Part shown: positions 57,873 to 64,000 of the stretch, piece after piece
How the letters are laid out: each line of letters opens with the position of its first letter
How positions within the stretch are numbered: the first letter of the stretch is position 1
Made by a program: the position numbers and the translations under genes
Notes under the pieces: generated by a model
What the model saw: only the letters and a program-made list of their open reading frames with translations
Databases searched by the model: none
What the model was told of the DNA's origin: nothing
From: JBDTMT01 sp033764095
GTDB lineage: Bacteria > Desulfobacterota > Binatia > HRBIN30 > CADEER01
Length of the DNA stretch: 64,000 nucleotides
Reading direction: 5' to 3'
NCBI GenBank assembly: GCA_033764095.1
Contig: JANRJF010000458.1
Location: 4,814-68,813, forward strand

Positions 57873-58750
57873 AGCGAGGAGCGCGCCGCGGTCCTGGCGT
57901 AGCGCGTCACCGCTTCGCGATACGCCTTCTGCAGCTTGCGCGTCACGTTGCCGGGCTTGCCGGAGCCGAGCGTGCCCTCGTCGACCTGCGTGATCGGCAC
58001 GATCTCGATCATCGACGAGGTGAGGAAGGCCTCGTCGGCGAGGCGCAGGTGGGTGGTGGTGATGTCCTGCTCGGCGATGCGCAGGCCGAGGCGCGCGGCG
58101 AGGTCGAGCACGATGGCGCGCGTCACGCCGGGTAGGATGCCGCCCTGCGGCGCGGTCATCAGCACGCCGTCGCGCACCACGAACACCGACGTCGTCGTGC
58201 CTTCCGTCAGCACGTGGTCGGCGCGCACGAAGATGCCCTCGTAGGCGCCGTGGTAGGAGGCCAGCACCTTGCCGACCACCGCCGGCAGGTAGTTGAGCGA
58301 CTTGTGCTCGGGAATGAAGCCGTGGCGCGAGAAGGGCAGGAGCGCGACCTTCACGCCGCGCTTCTGGTGCGTCTCGATCTGCGGGTCGAGGGCGCGCACC
58401 ATCACCATGGTGGTGGGCTTGGCGAGGTCGGGCGGCAGCACGCGCGGTTCGGCCGGCCCGCGCGTGATCGTCAACCGCACCCAGGCGTCGCGTTTGGCGA
58501 GCCCGTTCTTCGCCAGCAGCTCGCGGATGATCGCCGGCCAGTCGAGGTGCGGGATCGGCAGGCCGAGGATGTCGGCCGAGGTGCGCAGGCGGTGGAAGTG
58601 CTCCTCGATGCAGAAGGCGACGCCGCCGTAGGCGCGCATGGTTTCGAACAGGCCGTCGCCGTAGAGCAGGCCGCGGTCGTAGACGCTGACGGTGGCCTTG
58701 CGCGATTCGACGATGCGGCCGTTCAGGAACACGAAGCCGTTCTGCGTCAT
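57806..58750 (-). CDS. pabC: Aminodeoxychorismate lyase/class IV aminotransferase
   Basis: 314 aa, with its ATG at 58750 overlapping the pabB stop. PLP class IV fold: VFLNGRIVESRKATVSVYDR, GLLYGDGLFETMRAYGG, the catalytic Lys in IPEHKSLNYLPAVVGKVLAS, VLTEGTTTSVFVVRDGVLMT, GILPGVTRAIVLDLAARLGL, EAFLTSSMIEIVPITQVD. It releases pyruvate from 4-amino-4-deoxychorismate to give p-aminobenzoate for folate; branched-chain or D-amino acid transaminase activity is the alternative, but coupling to pabB favours PabC. The last about 15 residues come from the palindromic repeat, lengthening the usual C-terminus. Confidence 0.87.
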   Translation of the reverse strand: MTQNGFVFLNGRIVESRKATVSVYDRGLLYGDGLFETMRAYGGVAFCIEEHFHRLRTSADILGLPIPHLDWPAIIRELLAKNGLAKRDAWVRLTITRGPAEPRVLPPDLAKPTTMVMVRALDPQIETHQKRGVKVALLPFSRHGFIPEHKSLNYLPAVVGKVLASYHGAYEGIFVRADHVLTEGTTTSVFVVRDGVLMTAPQGGILPGVTRAIVLDLAARLGLRIAEQDITTTHLRLADEAFLTSSMIEIVPITQVDEGTLGSGKPGNVTRKLQKAYREAVTRYARTAARSSLKAPALKKGGQGGFSKRPARGR

Positions 58751-60078
58751 GCTGCGCTCCTCTCCAGCGTCGCCAGCGCCTGCGCCAGCGTCTCGACCTT
58801 CAACCAGGATTCGGCGTACTCGCGCTCGGCGTCGGAGTCGGCGACGATGCCGCCGCCGCTCCAGGCGCGCATGCCGCCGGCGGTGAGCGTCGCGCTGCGG
58901 ATGGCGATGTTGAACGTCGCGCCGCGCGTGCAGTCGATCCAGCCGACGGCGCCGGTGTAGATGCCGCGCGGCGCCGGCTCGAGCTCGTCGATGATCTGCA
59001 TGGCGCGCACCTTCGGGGCGCCGGTGATCGAGCCGCCGGGGAAGACGGCGCGCAACAGCGCAGCGAGCGTCACGCCGGGGCGCAGGCGACCGCGCACCTC
59101 GGAGACCAGGTGGGCGACGCCGGGAAAGCGGTGCACGCCGCCGAACGCCGGTACGTGCACCGAACCGGTGGCGCAGACGCGGCCCAGGTCGTTGCGCTCC
59201 AGGTCGACGATCATGACGTGCTCGGCCTGCTCCTTGGCGTCGTCGGGCAGCTCGCTGGCGCGCTCCGGCTGGCGCGTGCCCTTGATCGGGAAGGTGGCGA
59301 CCGCGTCGCCGTCGAGCTGCAGCAGGCACTCGGGTGAGTTCGACACCACCGTCCAGCCGTCGCCCTCGACCAGCGCCGCGTACGGCATCGGGTAGCGCTC
59401 GCACCAGGCGGCGACCAGGGCGGCGGCCGCCGCCGGCGTCAGCGGCGCGTCGAACGGCTGTGCCAGGTTGACCTGGTAGATGTCGCCGGCGGCGATGTAG
59501 CGCTGCGCGCGCTCCAGCATGGCGAGGTACCGCGGCTTGCCGATCGCCGGGGTCAACGCCAGCGAGGGCGCCGCCAGGCGCGGCGCCGGCGCCTCGCCGC
59601 TCAGGCTGGCGCGGCGCCGCTCCAGGTCGTTGCGTTCGGCCGCCTCCAGCCAGGCGCCGCCGCGGCGGTGATCGACGCGCACCGACCAGTCGTACAGCGC
59701 GGCGAACAGCAGCGGGGTGTCGGGCCATGCCAGGCGGCGTGGCAGGCGCTCGATGGCATGCTTGAGGTCGTACGACAGCACCGCGGCGATGCCGGCGCCG
59801 TCGGCGCCGCGGTAGCGGGCGCGCGCCGCGTCGACGAACTGCTGCAGGGCGTCGAACGGGTCGCTCCACTGCCAGCGCGGCACCCCGTCGCCCTGCCAAC
59901 GGCTCCAACCCGAGGCATGGACGGTCAGCGTCGCGACCGGATCGTCGGCGTAGCGTCCCGTTCCGTCGCCCCACGACGTCGGTCCGCCGCCGTCGAACCA
60001 TGCCCGGTGCGGGTGCCGGGCGCCGCGCCCGAGCAGCGCCGAGAGGCGCGCGGCGCGGACGATTTCTTGCGTCGGCAT
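58747..60078 (-). CDS. pabB: Aminodeoxychorismate synthase component I (PabB)
   Basis: 443 aa; AGGAAACAG leads into the ATG at 60078. The chorismate-binding core is complete: YIAAGDIYQVNLAQPFDAPL, SNSPECLLQLDGDAVATFPI, KGTRQPERASELPDDAKEQA, HVMIVDLERNDLGRVCATGS, LRAVFPGGSITGAPKVRAMQ and IDELEPAPRGIYTGAVGWID. The N-terminal domain is shortened. It uses ammonia from a glutaminase subunit (PabA, not seen here) to aminate chorismate for p-aminobenzoate and folate. It overlaps pabC by ATGA and is divergent from the HtrA-like gene across 93 bp. Confidence 0.92.
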   Translation of the reverse strand: MPTQEIVRAARLSALLGRGARHPHRAWFDGGGPTSWGDGTGRYADDPVATLTVHASGWSRWQGDGVPRWQWSDPFDALQQFVDAARARYRGADGAGIAAVLSYDLKHAIERLPRRLAWPDTPLLFAALYDWSVRVDHRRGGAWLEAAERNDLERRRASLSGEAPAPRLAAPSLALTPAIGKPRYLAMLERAQRYIAAGDIYQVNLAQPFDAPLTPAAAAALVAAWCERYPMPYAALVEGDGWTVVSNSPECLLQLDGDAVATFPIKGTRQPERASELPDDAKEQAEHVMIVDLERNDLGRVCATGSVHVPAFGGVHRFPGVAHLVSEVRGRLRPGVTLAALLRAVFPGGSITGAPKVRAMQIIDELEPAPRGIYTGAVGWIDCTRGATFNIAIRSATLTAGGMRAWSGGGIVADSDAEREYAESWLKVETLAQALATLERSAA

Positions 60079-60171
60079 CTGTTTCCTGCTTTGACCGGTG
60101 CCCTCCGCTCTATCGGGCGACCCGGACTGGCGCAACCGGCTGGTCGCGCAAAACGAGCGGCGACTGGGCCG

Positions 60172-61071
60172 ATGAACGCGTCGCTCTCCCTTCTCCAGTC
60201 GGTGCTGCCGGCGAGCGTCGGTCTGCGCGTCAAGATTCCCGACGCACACCCCTCGGCGCAGATCCTCGGTACCGACCGCATGGGCTCCGGCGTGCTGGTC
60301 GATCCGAGCGGCATCATCCTGACGGTCAACTACATCGGACTCGGTGCCGAGACGGTCGAGGTGACCCTGCTCGACGAGACGCGTCTGGCCGGCCAGGTGA
60401 TCGCGCAGGACTTCTACAGCGGGCTGTCGGCGGTGAAGGTTCCCGGCACCGGCTATCCCGCCGTGCGGCCCGGCAGCTCGGAGAGTCTGCAGGTCGGCCA
60501 AGAGGTCTTCCTGCTCGCCTCCGCCGGCGGCAGCCAGCGGCGCGTCAACAACGGTGGCATCTCCTCGCTCGGCCCGTTCGACGCGTTCTGGGAGTTCCGC
60601 CTCGAGCGCGCCATCGTCACCACGGCGATGAACCCCGGCCTCGGGGGTGGCGGCCTGTTCACCAACACCGGCGCGTTGGTCGGCGTCGTCTCGCTCGACC
60701 TCAACGAGGTCGGCCGCTTCACCCTGGCGATTCCGTCCGAGCACTGGTTCGCGCATCGCGACGAGCTGCTGCGCGAAGGGCGCCGCACCTCGCGTCCGGC
60801 GCGCGCCTGGGTGGGCTTCTACTGCTACACGCTGCGCGAGCACGTGGTGGTCGCCGGGGTGCTGCCCGGGACGCCGGGCGAGCGCGGCGGCCTGCGGCCC
60901 GGCGACGTCATCGTCTCGATCGACGACCAGGAGATCGCCAGCCGCGCCGATCTCTACGCCCGCCTGTGGACACACCGCCCCGGCGACAGCATCCGCTTCC
61001 ACGTCTTCCGTGACGACTCGGTGCGGCAGGTGACGGTCGAGAGCACCGACGCCGAAACATTCTTCGCGTGA
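60172..61071 (+). CDS. HtrA-like pseudoprotease with PDZ domain (catalytic triad lost)
   Basis: 299 aa, no signal peptide, starting MNASLSLLQSVLPASVGLRV. Residues about 15-195 follow the DegP/HtrA trypsin fold segment by segment, but the triad is gone: the TNNHV motif is TVNYI with His replaced by Tyr54; the Asp strand reads DFYSGLSAVKV with Gly84; and NPGNSGGPL reads NPGLGGGGL with Gly158 for Ser. The frame and the rest of the domain are intact, so this is a conserved non-catalytic fold rather than decay. A PDZ domain covers about 212-290 (VAGVLPGTPGERGGLRPGDV, IVSIDDQEIASRADLYARLW). It probably binds protein C-termini in the cytoplasm. It lies 94 nt before the ThDP enzyme gene, with a palindromic repeat between. 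Confidence 0.82.
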   Translation: MNASLSLLQSVLPASVGLRVKIPDAHPSAQILGTDRMGSGVLVDPSGIILTVNYIGLGAETVEVTLLDETRLAGQVIAQDFYSGLSAVKVPGTGYPAVRPGSSESLQVGQEVFLLASAGGSQRRVNNGGISSLGPFDAFWEFRLERAIVTTAMNPGLGGGGLFTNTGALVGVVSLDLNEVGRFTLAIPSEHWFAHRDELLREGRRTSRPARAWVGFYCYTLREHVVVAGVLPGTPGERGGLRPGDVIVSIDDQEIASRADLYARLWTHRPGDSIRFHVFRDDSVRQVTVESTDAETFFA

Positions 61072-61079
61072 GGAGGATT

Positions 61080-61154
61080 CACCACAGAGACACAGAGCGC
61101 ACAGAGAGGAATTTTGAACTTCGTCTTTCTCCGTGCCTCTGTGTCTCTGTGGTG
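61080..61154. repeat. Inverted repeat with perfect 18-bp arms (CACAGAGACACAGAG type)
   Basis: CACCACAGAGACACAGAG (61080-61097) and CTCTGTGTCTCTGTGGTG (61137-61154) around 39 nt of AT-richer spacer. It fills the gap between the pseudo-HtrA stop and the ThDP enzyme ATG, whose start is 11 nt beyond it. I recognise this CTCTGTGTCTCTGTGG motif as a repeat common in environmental bacterial genomes. A related element is at 27498-27564. Confidence 0.8.
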
Positions 61155-61165
61155 AGTCTTCTCCG

Positions 61166-62821
61166 ATGACACGGCGCATGGCGCTCGGCGACTTTCTGGT
61201 CGCCTACCTGCAGAAGATCGGCGTCACGCATCTGTTCGGCATCCCCGGCGACCTGGTGATGACGCTGTTCCTGCGCTTCGGGCGCAAGCGCGGGCTGCAG
61301 ATCGTCACCATGTCGCACGAGCCGGGCGTCGGCTTTGCCGCCGACGGCTACGCGCGCGCCACCGGACGCCTGGGCGTGGTGTGCGTCACCTACGGCGCCG
61401 GCGGCCACAACATGGTGAACCCGGTGGCCGGGTCGTTCTCGGAGCGCGTGCCGCTGCTGGTCATCAGCGGCGGGCCCGGGGAGGAGGAGCGCAAGCTCGG
61501 CGTGCTCATCCACCACCAGGCCAAGGCGATCGAGTCGCAGCAGCGCATCTACCAGGAGCTCACCTGCGCGGCGAAGGTGATCGAGTCGACCGCCACCGCC
61601 GCCGAGGACATCGATGCCGTGGTCCGCGCCATCTGGACCAACCGGCGGCCCGGCTACCTGGAGATCCACCGCGACATGGTCGAGCGCCGCATCGAGGTGC
61701 CCGAGCATCTGCTCGCGTGGAACGGTCGCCTGCCGGAGCGCCACTCCGACCCGCGCAAGGTGCGCGAGGCGGCGCGCGAGACGGCGGCATGGCTCAACCG
61801 CGCGCGCGCGCCGCTGATCATCGCCGGCATCGAGAGCCACCGCTACCAACTGCTCGAGCCGGTGCGCGAGCTGATCGAGCGCACCGGCGCGGCGTGCGCC
61901 ACCACCGCGCTGTCGAAAGGCGCGGTGCCGATGGATCACCCGCAGTACCTCGGCGTGTTCATCGGACCGATCAGCCCGGCGCCGATCCGCCGGCGCGTCG
62001 CGCGCGCCGACGTGGTGGTCAACCTCGGTACGCTGCTCACCGACATGGACTGGATGGCGCGGCGGCCGACCATGCGCCGCGAGCGCACCGTGTGGGCGGT
62101 GGAGGATCGCGTCGACGTCAGCTTCCATTCCTACAACCAGGTGACGCTGCGCGACTTCGTCCAGGCGCTGCTCGACCAGCCGCTGCGCCGCCATCGCGAG
62201 CGGGTGCACTACGCCGACAACCTGCCGGCGCCGCCGCGCGGGCTCGGCCGCGCCATCCGCGTCACCGATCTGCTGCTCGAGGTGAACCGCTTCCTGCGCG
62301 GCCGCCGCGATCTGGTCGTCGTCGCCGAGGCCGGCGACGCGCTGTTCGCCGGGCTCGACGTGCGCGTCGAGGGTGACGCCGCCTACCTGGCGCAGGCCTA
62401 CTACGCTTCGATGGGCTTCGGCGTGCCGGGCGCCATCGGCGCGCAGATCGGCACCGGCAAGCGCACCCTGGTGCTGTGCGGCGACGGCGCCTTCCAGATG
62501 ACCGGCACCGAGCTGGCGCAGGCGCCGCGCCATGGCGCCAACCCGATCGTGGTGCTGATCAACAACGGCGGCTGGGGCATCTTCCGCCCGGTCGCCGACG
62601 GGCAGGAGGACCTGCTCGACATCCCGCCCTGGCCCTACGCCGACCTCGGCCGCGCCTGGGGCGGCTTTGGCGTGCGCGTCGAGCACGTCGGCGCGCTGCG
62701 CCAGGCGCTCGCCGCGGCGGCCGCCCAGCCGCGCTTCGCGGTCATCGAGGTGATGATCGAGCCCGGGTCGCTTTCACCCGTCACCCGCAAGTACATTGCC
62801 GCCTCGGTGCGCGCACGATGA
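61166..62821 (+). CDS. Thiamine-diphosphate-dependent decarboxylase/acetolactate-synthase-like enzyme
   Basis: 551 aa. The three ThDP-enzyme domains are present. The Pyr domain has the cofactor-activating Glu52 (MSHEPGVGFAADGYARATGR) after FGIPGDLVMTLFLRFG; the middle domain contains PLIIAGIESHRYQLLEPVRE; the PP domain has the ThDP motif GDG (439-441) ... NN (466-467) with INNGGWGIFRP and YYASMGFGVPGAIGAQIG. The substrate is probably a 2-oxo acid, as in indolepyruvate, benzoylformate or oxalyl decarboxylases or acetolactate synthase; the exact reaction is not readable. The stop overlaps the start of the ATP-grasp gene (ATGA), so the two proteins are made together. Confidence 0.88.
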   Translation: MTRRMALGDFLVAYLQKIGVTHLFGIPGDLVMTLFLRFGRKRGLQIVTMSHEPGVGFAADGYARATGRLGVVCVTYGAGGHNMVNPVAGSFSERVPLLVISGGPGEEERKLGVLIHHQAKAIESQQRIYQELTCAAKVIESTATAAEDIDAVVRAIWTNRRPGYLEIHRDMVERRIEVPEHLLAWNGRLPERHSDPRKVREAARETAAWLNRARAPLIIAGIESHRYQLLEPVRELIERTGAACATTALSKGAVPMDHPQYLGVFIGPISPAPIRRRVARADVVVNLGTLLTDMDWMARRPTMRRERTVWAVEDRVDVSFHSYNQVTLRDFVQALLDQPLRRHRERVHYADNLPAPPRGLGRAIRVTDLLLEVNRFLRGRRDLVVVAEAGDALFAGLDVRVEGDAAYLAQAYYASMGFGVPGAIGAQIGTGKRTLVLCGDGAFQMTGTELAQAPRHGANPIVVLINNGGWGIFRPVADGQEDLLDIPPWPYADLGRAWGGFGVRVEHVGALRQALAAAAAQPRFAVIEVMIEPGSLSPVTRKYIAASVRAR

Positions 62822-64000
62822 TCGTCCTGCTCTATGGCCGCACGGCCGACCCCTGGGTGACGCCGATCATCCAGGACCTGCAGGCGGCGGCCGCCGCGCA
62901 GCGGCGCGAGATCCACGCCCTGGCGATCGAGACCGCGCTGCGCTCGCCGCGCCAGTGGCAGAGCGTCGAACGCCTCTACGTGCTGCCCTTCGACCTGCCC
63001 GTGGCGCTGCCGGACGGCTTCTCCAGCGCCACCCCGCGCCTGTTGGCCGAGCTCTTTCCCACCGCCGAGGTGGTGAACCCGGCGGCGGCGCACGAGCTGG
63101 TCTGGGACAAGATCGCCACCGCGCATCGCCTGCTGGAGCGCGGTGTGCCGATGCCGGAGACGCTGATCACCGACGACCCGCACGAGGCGCAGGCCTTCGT
63201 CCGCCGCCATCAGCAGGCCATTCTCAAGGAGCCGCGCGCCTGCGGCGGCCATGGCCATGTCGTGCTGCTCGCCGGCGACGACGGCGCGCTGGCCGGCGAG
63301 GTGGCGAGCGGCCGGCGCTACGCCGTCGAGCTCGAGGCGGCCGGGCTCGGGCGCCGCCTGCAGCACGGCGTGCTGGCGCTGCCGCCGCCGTTCTATCTGC
63401 AGCGCTTGGTGACCGGCGTCGGCCGCGGCGGCGTGCTGAGCCAGGCGCAGGTGCTGCGCGCCTACATCATCGACGGGCAGATCGCGTTCTGGACCGAGCG
63501 TACGCGCGACAAGATCCGGCGGCCGGCGGACTTCATCGTCAGCGCCACCTTCGGCGCCCGTTACCGCTTTGTCCGCGCGGTGGGTGACGCCCTCGCCGCC
63601 GTGGCGCGGCGCGCCGCCGAGGCGCTCGGGCTGCGCGTCGGCGTCGTCGACCTGCTGCGCGCCGGCGACGACGGCCCGTTCGTGCTGGAGGCCGACAGCG
63701 ACGGCCAGCACATGCTGATCGATCGCAGCTTCAAACACATTCCCGAGTACCGCGACGTCTTCGATATCGACCGCATGATCGCCGACGTCCTGATGACTCC
63801 CGCCGCGCCGGCGGCACGTCCGCTGCCGCGGCGGCCGCCGCTGGCGCGCCGCGATGCGCCGCGTGAACGGCGCGATGATCCGCGCGTCGAACGCCGCCCG
63901 CGCGCATCAGGTCCGCGGCCAGCGAAGCCGTATGCGGCGCGCCCGCGCCCGGATGGACCGCGCGCTGCCGGCCCGCGATCGGGTGGCCCGCGCCCCGGTG
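62818..64000 (+). CDS. ATP-grasp (RimK-like) ligase, 3' end beyond the window
   Basis: At least 394 aa; the frame is open to the last base. The ATG overlaps the ThDP enzyme stop. Start MIVLLYGRTADPWVTPIIQD. ATP-grasp features: a pre-ATP-grasp domain to about 85, Lys98 (LVWDKIATAHRLLERGVPMP), Lys137 (QQAILKEPRACGGHGHVV), a central segment (YIIDGQIAFWTERTRDK), and metal ligands in GVVDLLRAGDDGPFVLEADS, where Asp278, Glu291 and Asp293 (usually Asn) lie. From about residue 327 the sequence turns into an Arg/Pro/Asp tail (RRDAPRERRDDPRVERRPR), an unusual basic, disordered extension. Known chemistry: ATP-driven joining of a carboxylate to an amine or thiol. Acceptor and product are unknown. Confidence 0.85.
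   Translation, partial: MIVLLYGRTADPWVTPIIQDLQAAAAAQRREIHALAIETALRSPRQWQSVERLYVLPFDLPVALPDGFSSATPRLLAELFPTAEVVNPAAAHELVWDKIATAHRLLERGVPMPETLITDDPHEAQAFVRRHQQAILKEPRACGGHGHVVLLAGDDGALAGEVASGRRYAVELEAAGLGRRLQHGVLALPPPFYLQRLVTGVGRGGVLSQAQVLRAYIIDGQIAFWTERTRDKIRRPADFIVSATFGARYRFVRAVGDALAAVARRAAEALGLRVGVVDLLRAGDDGPFVLEADSDGQHMLIDRSFKHIPEYRDVFDIDRMIADVLMTPAAPAARPLPRRPPLARRDAPRERRDDPRVERRPRASGPRPAKPYAARPRPDGPRAAGPRSGGPRPG

Overview
The window is about 64 kb of very GC-rich, gene-dense DNA with short intergenic gaps, ATGA/GTGA stop-start overlaps and no rRNA, tRNA or CRISPR array that I can see. Several protein traits point to a deltaproteobacterial-type lineage, with Candidatus Binatia/Binatota as my best guess: a secreted protein with paired dockerin-like EF-hands of the form DxNxDxxVTIDELxxAVxxAxxGC plus a DUF4215 (CDDGN...GDGC) repeat, two exported proteins with long Thr-Pro-Thr tracts, and a GC-rich aerobic/microaerobic respiratory gene set. 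The lineage is an inference from protein style; no marker gene fixes it.

Layout. 0-7.6 kb: accessory and decaying DNA: the EF-hand/DUF4215 secreted protein, a composite remnant (Phd antitoxin N-terminus, ELWxxDGT repeat, EF-hand tail), a lipoprotein, a DUF4440 remnant, an SDR-DUF2867 protein, a truncated O-methyltransferase, an orphan GAF histidine kinase and two small genes. 8.0-16.6 kb: a complete cbb3 oxidase operon with assembly genes, ccoNOQP-ccoGHIS plus a SafE-like membrane protein. 16.7-20.2 kb: a secreted nine-heme cytochrome and an FkbM methyltransferase. 20.4-25.1 kb: a nitric-oxide defence cassette: norZ (quinol NO reductase) and scdA (di-iron cluster-repair protein) on the minus strand, divergent from norR, with candidate NorR palindromes and a sigma-54-like element between them. 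25.1-31.4 kb: uracil/thymine-DNA glycosylase, D-aminoacylase-family amidohydrolase, a coupled pair of exported proteins and TesB. 31.4-35.7 kb: an HxlR regulator with a palindrome-rich operator, facing a molybdopterin oxidoreductase, a kappa-GST-like isomerase and an SDR.

35.8-38.1 kb holds a large calcineurin-like phosphoesterase followed after 3 nt by a 51-codon gene. 38.3-46.4 kb: PhyH dioxygenase, luciferase-like monooxygenase, two VOC proteins, a caspase-fold C25-like protease, a GT39-like membrane protein and AlkB. 46.5-56.2 kb: an SPFH/flotillin protein, the DUF2339-DUF3999 envelope pair and a PAS histidine kinase. 56.3-60.1 kb: an acyl-CoA synthetase convergent with pabC-pabB; a palindromic repeat supplies the last codons of both convergent genes. 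60.2-64 kb: an HtrA-like protein that has lost all three catalytic residues, followed by a translationally overlapping ThDP-decarboxylase-like enzyme and an ATP-grasp protein that runs off the window.

How it fits together: cbb3 oxidase (high O2 affinity), NorZ/ScdA/NorR and the multiheme cytochrome suggest life at low oxygen with exposure to NO. CoA-ligase, TesB, 2-hydroxychromene-carboxylate-isomerase-like, SDR, PhyH and luciferase-like genes suggest catabolism of lipids or aromatics. Best candidates for something undescribed: the phosphoesterase plus 51-aa gene, the stand-alone C25-like caspase-fold protease, and the pseudo-HtrA/ThDP enzyme/ATP-grasp cluster.
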